34,844 bases of DNA from Desulfitibacter alkalitolerans DSM 16504. GTDB lineage: Bacteria > Bacillota > DSM-16504 > Desulfitibacterales > Desulfitibacteraceae. Each line of letters begins with the position of its first letter. The first letter of the stretch is position 1. Of the stretch, positions 1 through 6,515 are shown one piece after another. The position numbers were made by a program, and so were the translations under genes. The stretch covers positions 171,109-205,952 of the forward strand of contig NZ_KK211104.1 in NCBI RefSeq assembly GCF_000620305.1, in the 5' to 3' direction. The notes under the pieces are model-generated. The model worked only from the letters and a program-made list of their open reading frames with translations. It did not search any database and had not been told where the DNA came from.

Positions 1-91
1 ATTTGCCCGGGAATATTTTTTTAAAACCATGTTGTCTGCCCAAAGTTATTGATTTAAACCTACCATAAATTAACTTTTAATACTATCTTTC

Positions 92-154
92 ATGTCAAAT
101 TCCTCGCTTTTAATGTCTAAATCCTCGTTTTCCATGTCGATTTTCTCATTTCGA
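92..154 (-). promoter_or_regulatory. Three 21-bp direct repeats, probable LytTR binding sites
   Basis: The pentamer ATGTC recurs at 92, 113 and 134, exactly 21 bp apart, each followed by a similar T-rich tail containing TCCTCG or a variant. The same repeat occurs upstream of the agr-like operon at 3120-3182. LytTR regulators of the AgrA type bind direct repeats of about 9 bp with 12-bp spacing, giving a 21-bp period, so the geometry fits. The array lies just past the end of the minus-strand regulator gene, so it probably serves a leftward gene whose start is outside the window. Binding is inferred, not shown. Confidence 0.6.
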
Positions 155-163
155 TTGCCAAGT

Positions 164-913
164 TTACTCTAGATTAAACCTTTGCTGCAGTACCTTGTAT
201 TTCTCCTCTGTCATAAATGCTGTTTTTTTAGTATTGTTAAAAACAACCAGGTAGGTGCTTCTAGACCAGGGCTGGATTTCCGCTATCATATCCAGGTTTA
301 TTAAAAAGCTTTGATGGGCACGAAAAAAGCTATCCTTGCCTATCCTATTATCCAGTGTATCTAATGGTTCATAGGTACTTATCTGTTTATTATCGTTTGT
401 AATTATGCTGGTCTTTCTCTTCTCCCGTCCCATAAAAATAATTTTTTCAGCGTCAATAAATACCAGGTTACGGTCAACTTTAACAGCTACCTTCTTTGCA
501 CTTGAAACTTGAGGTGCAGTTTTTATGTTCCTGGAACCTGCCTTTTCCTTAAGCTCTAATAGGTAGTTTATTTTTTCAATAGTCTCTTTGATTCGTTCAA
601 GCTTGTAAGGCTTTAAAAGGTAATCAAAGGCATATAGCTCAAAAGCCTCCTGCATATAGGTGCTGTGGCCTGTAGCATAGATTAGAAAAATATCAGGATT
701 GATGTCCTGGATTTCTCGTGAAGCTTCAATTCCGTCTTTTTCAGGCAGGTCTATATCCATAAATATTACCTGTGGGTTTAAGGTTTCTGTCATTTTGACA
801 GCTTCAACACCATTTACTGCCTCACCTACTATTTCTGTTCCAGGTAGTTTTGCTAAACTCTTTTTTAGGATGAGTCTCATTTTAGGATCATCTTCAACTA
901 TTAATACCCTCAT
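164..913 (-). CDS. LytTR-family response regulator (AgrA-like)
   Basis: This 249-residue protein is the output regulator of the agr-like operon. Residues 1-120 form a receiver domain with acidic residues E7, D8 and D9, phospho-acceptor D53 (in IFMDIDLP) and a conserved LLKPY lysine near 102. Residues about 143-245 form a LytTR DNA-binding domain (FIDAEKIIFM, FFRAHQSFLINLDMI). It starts at ATG 913 behind a GTGAGGT ribosome site, 14 bases after the AgrD-like gene. In the family, the partner kinase phosphorylates the regulator, which then activates agr and target promoters by binding direct repeats. Two matching repeat arrays flank the operon. The function is well supported; the gene name agrA is not used because the family is broad. 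Confidence 0.93.
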   Translation of the reverse strand: MRVLIVEDDPKMRLILKKSLAKLPGTEIVGEAVNGVEAVKMTETLNPQVIFMDIDLPEKDGIEASREIQDINPDIFLIYATGHSTYMQEAFELYAFDYLLKPYKLERIKETIEKINYLLELKEKAGSRNIKTAPQVSSAKKVAVKVDRNLVFIDAEKIIFMGREKRKTSIITNDNKQISTYEPLDTLDNRIGKDSFFRAHQSFLINLDMIAEIQPWSRSTYLVVFNNTKKTAFMTEEKYKVLQQRFNLE

Positions 914-927
914 CTGAAAACCTCACT

Positions 928-1062
928 CTACTTCCTAAGCATTTTTGGAACTTCAGGCTGATACCAGGTTACTAAACTGGCTGGTTGTACTGCCCAGCCT
1001 GCAACAAGCATTACCGCAGCAGCACATTGTATTAAAATCACTTTGCCTATTTTACTAAACAT
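928..1062 (-). CDS. AgrD-like cyclic autoinducer pro-peptide, Ser-type
   Basis: This short gene encodes 44 residues starting MFSKIGKVILIQ and ending MLRK. It overlaps the last 8 bases of the agrB-like gene and is preceded by AAAGGAGGGAGG. The layout is that of AgrD: an amphipathic or hydrophobic leader (residues 4-25), a core around 26-33, and the conserved acidic/proline tail YQPEVPKMLRK. At the expected ring position is Ser29 followed by LVTW, not the usual Cys. The only cysteine, C13, is in the leader. A five-residue lactone ring S-L-V-T-W is therefore predicted, as in the serine-lactone peptides of Enterococcus faecalis (GBAP) and Staphylococcus intermedius. AgrB would cut before the tail and close the ring. 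The family call is strong; the exact mature peptide is inferred. Confidence 0.85.
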   Translation of the reverse strand: MFSKIGKVILIQCAAAVMLVAGWAVQPASLVTWYQPEVPKMLRK

Positions 1063-1708
1063 TTGCCTCCCTCCTTTCTTTAAAGATACTGCCCATTAAT
1101 TTATCTATAAAGCCTACAACCCTGTATCCTGTGGGGGTAAGGCTAAGGGCCTGGGTTATATGGGCGAGCATACTGGCCATTACAAGTGAGCTTATCTGGC
1201 TCAACGGAAATATTAAGAGACAGGTGGTTATTAGAATTGCCCATATAAAGATCCATATCAAGGTGAGTTTTTTTAGTTTGGATTTTTCTTGAAGAGAAAG
1301 GGGTTTATTCTTAGTCTCAGCAGGAGCCCATTTCAAACTGATAAACAAGCTAATAAGAGTAATACAAGCCAGTATGGGAATAATGGTTACAAAGCTTGTA
1401 AAGGTCAAGCTTTGGGCAAGCTTTCCCATGCCCAGGAAAATTACCAGACCAAACAGCAGGCACCGACCATAAGTTGCACAATGCACTCCACCAGATAGCA
1501 AGCGATAAACTCCTGATGTGACAAAAATAACTAAAACATGGGGAAGAATACCCAGTAGAAATGCCAGTGAAAAAAGAATAAACATTTTTAATAAACCTGT
1601 TATTATAACTTCAAAACCATATCTTAATACATCTACATTATCTTGGTCATAATAAAGTTTATTTCCAAGACTATAGGCCAGCTTTTGTGAGAAAAGGCGA
1701 AGGTTCAT
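1055..1708 (-). CDS. AgrB-like pro-peptide processing membrane protease
   Basis: AgrB is an integral-membrane cysteine endopeptidase that trims and cyclises the AgrD pro-peptide. The protein has 217 residues from the ATG at 1708, giving the N-terminus MNLRLFSQKLAYSLG. An upstream in-frame ATG at 1723 overlaps the GGGAGG ribosome site and is less likely. The motif RLLSGGVHCATYGRC contains the expected catalytic His and Cys pair, and several hydrophobic helices follow. The start lies inside the end of the kinase gene (38-base overlap), and the stop overlaps the AgrD-like start by 8 bases. This coupling fits a single operon. Confidence 0.93.
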   Translation of the reverse strand: MNLRLFSQKLAYSLGNKLYYDQDNVDVLRYGFEVIITGLLKMFILFSLAFLLGILPHVLVIFVTSGVYRLLSGGVHCATYGRCLLFGLVIFLGMGKLAQSLTFTSFVTIIPILACITLISLFISLKWAPAETKNKPLSLQEKSKLKKLTLIWIFIWAILITTCLLIFPLSQISSLVMASMLAHITQALSLTPTGYRVVGFIDKLMGSIFKERREANV

Positions 1709-2570
1709 GATGGTGCCTCCCATCTATAGGTATTTTTATTACAAAGGTGGTCCAGTGGCTATCTGAGTTAACAACTATTTTGCCATTGTGCTTTTCTATA
1801 ATGTCTTTGACAATATAAAGCCCCATCCCCTTATTTTTAACTTTTGTAGTAAAGCCAGGCAAAAAGAGCTTATTCTTTATACTAGTGTCAACGCCAGGTC
1901 CGTTATTAGTAACTGATAAAACACAATTGTTTTGACACATGGTCAAGTCCAGGATTATGGTAGGTTCCTGTGAAGTTCCCATTGATAAGGCTTCCATTGC
2001 ATTATCCAAAAGGTTTGACAGGATAAGATTAATCTCATGAGTTTTTAGAGGAAGATTTTTTAATCTGGATTTTATGCTTATTTCGAATTTGATGCCCAGA
2101 CTTTCCATTTGGCTGCTTTTGACATGTAATAGAGCACTTACTCCAGGGTCATCTAGTCTAATAAGGTTATTGGTTACAGCTATTTCTGACATGGTCCTCT
2201 CTAGATACTTTTTTGCTTCTGCATATTCTTCTACTGCTAGAAGTCCATAAACAGTTTGCAGTTCGTGGTTGAAGCTATGCCTTTGGCTCCTCATGGTATT
2301 AATTAAGCTTTCAAGATTTTCAATATTTTCAAGCTGCACTTGTTTTCTTACCTCTTCTTCTGTAGATTCCATTATTCGGCGCACCAGTACAATTGAGGCT
2401 ATAGCCAGTATTCCCAGCAAAATGTTCATGGGAAACATAAAGCTGCTTAATGTACCTGTTGCAAATGCTCCTTGTCCTGAAATGTAATTGCTAAGATTTA
2501 AGAGGGCTAGTATGATAAGTTGAATTGTAATAATGAGAATTATAGAAAGTGTTCTATGAATTTTATCCAT
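1671..2570 (-). CDS. AgrC-like sensor histidine kinase with reduced membrane domain
   Basis: This is the cytoplasmic kinase half of the agr sensor. From ATG 2570, with GAGGAAGG five bases upstream, it has 299 residues. Only two N-terminal membrane segments are visible (about 8-28 and 40-62), against six or seven in classical AgrC. A coiled linker leads to RHSFNHELQ, the phospho-accepting His region of the AgrC/GHKL type. Next come the ATP-binding N box (LILSNLLDNAMEAL) and G box (GMGLYIVKDII). Its start overlaps the stop of the preceding membrane-protein gene by 8 bases (ATGGATAA). I infer that the missing peptide-sensing helices are supplied by that neighbour. Confidence 0.9.
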   Translation of the reverse strand: MDKIHRTLSIILIITIQLIILALLNLSNYISGQGAFATGTLSSFMFPMNILLGILAIASIVLVRRIMESTEEEVRKQVQLENIENLESLINTMRSQRHSFNHELQTVYGLLAVEEYAEAKKYLERTMSEIAVTNNLIRLDDPGVSALLHVKSSQMESLGIKFEISIKSRLKNLPLKTHEINLILSNLLDNAMEALSMGTSQEPTIILDLTMCQNNCVLSVTNNGPGVDTSIKNKLFLPGFTTKVKNKGMGLYIVKDIIEKHNGKIVVNSDSHWTTFVIKIPIDGRHHHEPSPFLTKAGL

Positions 2571-3066
2571 CTTTACCTTCCTCATAATTATGGTATTTAA
2601 TGGTATTATTATAGTCTATTAATTTAAAATCAAAATAATAAACAAGAAGTACTATCAGCAGCATGGCTGCCCCCTGGGGCAAAAAGAAGAGAATTCTAAG
2701 TTTTGCACTAGCCAAAATAGTTTCCAGGGAAATGCCAGTAGTTTCTAAAAGTATTGGTACAATGGTTGCATCTATTACCGTATAGATTGATATGCTTACC
2801 AGCATGGCTGCCAGTGCTACTCTAAAGGGAATTTTTAATATTAACCAGATAACTACTGTAAATAATAGGCCCTGCAGCAAGGTATGAACCCCGAAAACAA
2901 TTGGCAGCATTCTAACAAGATATGATATGATTGCTTGTATTACTCCAATAAAGATCAGCTTCTTAAGTGGTGGTTTAATTCCAAATAGCAGCAGTCCAAG
3001 AGCTGTAAGCATGATTTCTTCAGGTATAGATATAAAAAATACTGCAACTAATGGCATCCTATCCAT
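2563..3066 (-). CDS. Multi-spanning membrane protein, probable detached sensor domain of the agr kinase
   Basis: This 167-residue protein has about five hydrophobic helices and a short charged tail (YHNYEEGKDG). It is the first gene of the agr-like operon, starting at ATG 3066 behind AAGGGGGAG, and is translationally coupled to the kinase gene. It has no catalytic motif that I recognise. Size, topology and position match the N-terminal transmembrane sensor of AgrC, which here appears as a separate polypeptide. The alternative is an accessory membrane factor. The functional role is inferred from context. Confidence 0.7.
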   Translation of the reverse strand: MDRMPLVAVFFISIPEEIMLTALGLLLFGIKPPLKKLIFIGVIQAIISYLVRMLPIVFGVHTLLQGLLFTVVIWLILKIPFRVALAAMLVSISIYTVIDATIVPILLETTGISLETILASAKLRILFFLPQGAAMLLIVLLVYYFDFKLIDYNNTIKYHNYEEGKDG

Positions 3067-3119
3067 TTTATCTCCCCCTTTTAGATATTTTGATATACCT
3101 CAAGCCTTTCCTTTTTGTC

Positions 3120-3182
3120 ATGTCTAATTCCTCGTTTTTAATGTCTAAAACTTCGCTTTTAATGTCAAAAACTTCGTTTTCT
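3120..3182 (-). promoter_or_regulatory. Three 21-bp direct repeats upstream of the agr operon (probable LytTR sites)
   Basis: ATGTC occurs at 3120, 3141 and 3162, each 21 bp apart. Each copy is followed by a segment like TAAAACTTCG and a T-run, and a weaker fourth register is visible at about 3183. The array lies between the riboswitch terminator and the first gene at 3066, where an agr promoter under autoregulation would be expected. The AT-rich stretch 3075-3100 could hold the -10 element. The repeat is nearly identical to the array at 92-154. Confidence 0.65.
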
Positions 3183-3202
3183 TGTATTTTAGGTTAGTCC
3201 AA

Positions 3203-3249
3203 AAATACAAAAAAGCTGTCCCAGGTAATCCTGTTGAACAGCTTTTTGA
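3203..3249 (-). terminator. Rho-independent terminator of riboswitch 1
   Basis: On the minus strand AAAGCTGT and ACAGCTTT close a long hairpin, with CAGG and CCTG pairing inside it, followed by a U-rich run. The segment ACCTGG in the hairpin (plus-strand 3221-3226) is exactly complementary to CCAGGT at the 3' end of the aptamer (plus-strand 3257-3262). This offers an alternative antiterminator pairing. The arrangement predicts termination when the aptamer is folded around its ligand. Confidence 0.8.
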
Positions 3250-3253
3250 CTTT

Positions 3254-3325
3254 GCAACCTGGCAGTCATGGCTTTTAGCTTTAGACCCATGGCTTTGCGT
3301 CACCATCTTTCAATGGCTTTGCCAC
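3254..3325 (-). promoter_or_regulatory. Class I cyclic di-GMP riboswitch (GEMM-I)
   Basis: Read on the minus strand, this element has the GEMM-I signature in order. GGCAAAGCC is followed by a short stem closed by a GAAA-type loop, then GACGCAAAGCC, then GGGTCTAAAGC, then GACTGCCAGGTTGC closing P1. The stem GCCATGG/CCATGAC corresponds to the second arm. It is followed by a terminator and, about 190 bases further on, by the first gene of the agr-like operon. By the pairing described for that terminator it should be an OFF switch. A weak promoter-like TTGTTA and TACAAT pair lies just upstream (about 3339-3365). Confidence 0.88.
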
Positions 3326-3330
3326 TAATT

Positions 3331-3612
3331 TTCAATATTGTATTATTTTATTAGACGTAACAAAACTTTAAAAGTTCCATTTTTGCTAAATTTTTATTTT
3401 TTGTCCTAATAATGCCTTATACTATGAGGAGACTGCGACAACTTTTTACAGTGCTCTTAAAATTGAACCTTACCCTTTGGTTTAAAACTTTTCGCTTTTT
3501 GGGCTTCACTGACACTTAAAAAACATAATCCTCATAACTCTTGATACATATTGGAAGTCTAGGAAATATTTTATCTTTTCTAATTTTGACTCTAAATGAA
3601 CCCTTCGCCATT
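3331..3612. other. AT-rich intergenic region with no visible gene
   Basis: No open frame with a ribosome site was found. The part next to 3331 probably holds the promoter of the riboswitch transcript. The part next to 3612 is the 3' flank of the lipoprotein gene, and no clear terminator was seen there. Confidence 0.5.
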
Positions 3613-4746
3613 TTATTCTCGTTTTAATATTTTATTGACTTCGATTAGCAAAATTCCAACATTTGCATGGACAACAATATATTTTCCATCAGGACTCCAT
3701 GTGAAATTATGAATTGCCTCCAAAGCTTGAGTAATGGGAAAATTATCTCTGGTATCCATGTTAAACATATACAACTGTAAAGGGTCTTTAATATAGACAA
3801 ACTTGTTTTCCTTGGGACTTGGTATATAGTCCCCAGACCAGCTGATTTGTTCTATGGAAACTAGCTCATTATTTGCTAGATCAACTAAAATGGCATTTCT
3901 TTCACCACGCATCTGGGAACATAGAATTTGTTTATCATGAAAAAACCATTCAGCATATGATGGACTGAAGAGCATGTTTTCAAACTTTATAGATCTCTGC
4001 GTGGCACTATCTAAATCTAATATTCCGATTCCATCGGCTCCTTCATAACCCTCTTTGATATATAGTAAGAGCTTGTTATTATGAGACCATCTTGGATGCA
4101 ATGGAAACTTTGTGTAAAATCCATAAAAGTCGCTATTAGGGTCAGTACACATTACACCATTAACCAGTAATTTTGAATCTGAAAGATCCAAATTTGATAT
4201 ATATAAATCACCTTCTTGAACGTAAGCAATCTTAGTTCCATCATAAGAAAGGTCATACTCCCAAATTTCATCTAGTACCGTTTCACTAATGATTTCTAAG
4301 GTATACCTATTTATAAATAATATCCTGTTAATGAGTTGAATTGCCAACTCTTCATCATTAATTATTTTTATTCCTGAATGAAAATGAATTGAGCCCAATC
4401 CATTATAAATCTCCTTTTGTGAGTTTGTTTCTAGATTATATCCCAATATTGTTACCTCAGGTTGATTAAGACTTGTGAATCCGATAAATACTGTTTCATC
4501 CACCAGATTAACAAAGCTTATATTACCCATTAAATACTCCTTTGGGTCATGGGTTGTTAATTCTTTTATTGTAAAACCGTTATGAGCTTTGTGGGATATG
4601 CTTTGTATTATACTGTTGGATGCTTTATTTTCTATTGGTAAATCTGCCAGGTTACTAGGTGTACTATCACCTACTTTTGAAGTATCACAACTAACAATTA
4701 AGAGTACACTTGCAATTAATAAAAGTAAGAAAATTTTTTTAATCAT
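3613..4746 (-). CDS. Secreted lipoprotein with TolB/PD40-like beta-propeller repeats
   Basis: The protein has about 377 residues. It begins with a lysine pair, a hydrophobic stretch and the lipobox LLIVSC, so it should be processed by signal peptidase II and anchored to the outer face of the membrane. The mature part contains repeated blades with motifs such as DLSYDGTKIAYVQEGDLYI, RWSHNNKLLLYI and FTWSPDGKYIVV, typical of PD40 or WD40-like propellers. No catalytic residues are recognisable, so a binding or scaffolding role is possible. ATG 4746 is chosen; a TTG one codon earlier is an alternative, both behind AAGGAG. It is a stand-alone gene. Confidence 0.75.
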   Translation of the reverse strand: MIKKIFLLLLIASVLLIVSCDTSKVGDSTPSNLADLPIENKASNSIIQSISHKAHNGFTIKELTTHDPKEYLMGNISFVNLVDETVFIGFTSLNQPEVTILGYNLETNSQKEIYNGLGSIHFHSGIKIINDEELAIQLINRILFINRYTLEIISETVLDEIWEYDLSYDGTKIAYVQEGDLYISNLDLSDSKLLVNGVMCTDPNSDFYGFYTKFPLHPRWSHNNKLLLYIKEGYEGADGIGILDLDSATQRSIKFENMLFSPSYAEWFFHDKQILCSQMRGERNAILVDLANNELVSIEQISWSGDYIPSPKENKFVYIKDPLQLYMFNMDTRDNFPITQALEAIHNFTWSPDGKYIVVHANVGILLIEVNKILKRE

Positions 4747-4942
4747 CAAGCTTTTCTCCTTATAAAATGGCTAACTAATTGAATAATAATGATTAACTAT
4801 ATAATACAACATTTTTACTAAATTTTAATAAACTGTGTGAAAATTTAAATGTTTAAAATATTGTGCTGAAAAATTTAATGCTCAAATTTGGTTTAAAAAA
4901 GCCGAACAGCGAGAACCCACTAAGTACTTTAGCTGCTTTTAT

Positions 4943-4977
4943 AATAAGAAGAGCATCGTTGTGATGCTCTTCTTATT
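4943..4977 (-). terminator. Strong hairpin downstream of the interrupted secreted-protein gene
   Basis: A perfect 15-bp stem (AATAAGAAGAGCATC with its complement) closes on the 5-base loop GTTGT. It begins just after the stop codon at 4984. The flanking A/T runs make it a plausible terminator for the minus-strand gene. Confidence 0.75.
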
Positions 4978-4983
4978 AGATTC

Positions 4984-5600
4984 TTAATTGCTTATATAGA
5001 GGATATCTCCGCTACTGTTGTAGCCTATTTCTTCCCCTAAAATTCCCCAATGACTACATATCAATTCCCATAGGTGACCATCATCACCTATAGGTTGAGG
5101 GTGCCCATAGGTATTGCTTAAAGAAACATAGTAATCATTATATGCTGTTTTGCTTGTATAATCTTTTCTTCCTCCGTTCACATAAATATCAAGAGTAACT
5201 ATTATTCTGTCAAGTTTATCTGCATCTGTTAAGCTGAAACCATCAGCTACGATTGTATACATACTTTCATCCCATATTAAACCTTCATTTAGAAAACTAG
5301 CCCCCCAAATATTAAAGCTGGCATCATAGCTGGGGGTTATATAAAAATCATCTTGATTTAAATAATCTTTAACACTTACAAGTGTCACTGTATCATCCTT
5401 GTGTAGAAATCCTACAACAAATTCATTCGTTTCCTTATTAATCATAAAAAGGGGTTTAATGTCTCCAATCTTATGATACTTGTCACGTATACCTTCCAGA
5501 TAGTAAGCTCGGAGAAGGGCTTTTCCTGAATCCTTATCAACACCAGGAAATTTTCCATCTGCAACTTTTTGAATATCAGAAACATCAAATTTTACCCAAT
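4984..5600 (-). pseudogene. 3' part of a secreted-protein gene split by a transposon
   Basis: This segment encodes the C-terminal about 203 residues (from WVKFDVSDIQKV to GDILYISN) of a protein of no recognised family. Upstream the frame runs into the left end of the transposon, and the apparent GTG start at 5703 with its first 36 codons is transposon DNA. The break is at the 6-bp duplication CCCAAT (5595-5600). Joining it to 9548-9767 with one copy of the duplication removed gives the uninterrupted junction K-N-D-W-V-K-F-D in a frame of about 276 codons with a signal peptide. The C-terminal product could only be made from a transposon-borne start and would lack the export signal. Confidence 0.9.
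5595..5600. repeat. Target-site duplication, left copy (CCCAAT)
   Basis: CCCAAT directly precedes the left transposon end (TGTAGCTTATC). An identical copy follows the right end at 9548-9553. A 6-bp duplication agrees with the 6-7 bp reported for Tn552-type transposition. Confidence 0.9.
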
Positions 5601-5671
5601 TGTAGCTTATCAAATTAATATGGGAAATTCGGCCTAATATTATCACATTAAAATAGGTGACACAAAAGAGT

Positions 5672-5717
5672 AATCCTACTGGAAAGTGCAAAAATATTTT
5701 CACTTTACAGTAGGATT
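5672..5717. repeat. Inverted pair AATCCTACTG / CAGTAGGATT in the transposon left end
   Basis: Two 10-base arms at 5672-5681 and 5708-5717 are perfect complements, about 26 bases apart. A third copy lies at 9422-9431 near the right end. They lie upstream of the DUF6431-like gene, so they may be transposase-binding sites, an operator, or a hairpin that blocks read-in from outside. Confidence 0.7.
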
Positions 5718-5756
5718 GTTTATTGTAAAATATTTTGCATAGGAGAGTGATTTTAC

Positions 5757-6359
5757 ATGCAAATATTTTTTACAGTAATAGAAGGTATAGAGGAATACGT
5801 CAAAAAAGGGAAAGATTATCCATTTCCTCTACCACCTTTTAGGAGGTGTCACAACCAAGATTGTAATAAGGTAGTAAAGTTTAAGAAGCATGGATTTTAT
5901 CAAAGGCATTTGATTACTAATATCTTCAGGGATAAAATCTTTATCAGGCGCTATATCTGCCCCCTCTGCGGCCATACCATATCATACTTGCCAAGCTTTT
6001 GCCTACCAAGATTTGTTCATGGGTTAAAGGAAATCCTTTTGTACATAGAAAAAGCCTTTTTGCGTAGAGGAACGCTAAAGGCCTGCCTAGATAAGCTTAA
6101 TAGTATAAATGATGGTCTAAATCTTTCAAGACAGCTTGTGTACCACTACATGAAAAGGTTTATGCAGAACTTAAGCCTAATCCAGACCGGATTACGCCAA
6201 CTAAATCCTGGGCTAGAGCTACCAAAAGCTACCCTTTCAGCAAAAGAAAGAGCAAAGAAGTTAGTGGTTATGATGAAGGATGACCCCGACCAAGAGAACT
6301 CCTTCTCACAAAAATTTTACGAAACAACCAACAAAACTTTCCTTACTCTTTGCAAATAA
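5757..6359 (+). CDS. DUF6431-like zinc-binding transposon protein
   Basis: This 200-residue protein is the first gene of the transposon, starting at ATG 5757 with AGGAGAG nine bases upstream. Two CxxC-type pairs are visible: C33-x4-C38 (in CHNQDCNK) and CPLCGH near 73-76, which suggests a zinc ribbon before a helical, basic C-terminal half. It resembles the DUF6431 proteins found beside transposase genes. Its biochemical role is unknown; a DNA-binding accessory or target-choice role is a guess from its place in the element. About 155 bases without a gene separate it from the transposase. Confidence 0.7.
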   Translation: MQIFFTVIEGIEEYVKKGKDYPFPLPPFRRCHNQDCNKVVKFKKHGFYQRHLITNIFRDKIFIRRYICPLCGHTISYLPSFCLPRFVHGLKEILLYIEKAFLRRGTLKACLDKLNSINDGLNLSRQLVYHYMKRFMQNLSLIQTGLRQLNPGLELPKATLSAKERAKKLVVMMKDDPDQENSFSQKFYETTNKTFLTLCK

Positions 6360-6515
6360 TTATAGCATTAAAAAAAGCATATTTTAAGACCTGGTTAGAA
6401 AAATGTCTTCCAACACTTCATTTTCCTATGCTTGGGCTAACATACTTGGTAATATTAGTATAGAGCCTTGACCGGTCACGGCTTCCTAAAGCTCATTTAA
6501 AGGAGGCCTTAACAA

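Noticed and set aside
92-154. Repeat array as a CRISPR
   Set aside because: The 21-bp period is made of near-identical units with no unique spacers, and the same unit recurs before agr; it fits regulator sites.
5601-5703. GTG start at 5703 giving a 239-residue protein
   Set aside because: The first 36 codons are the transposon left end; the true gene start is at 9767 beyond the transposon.
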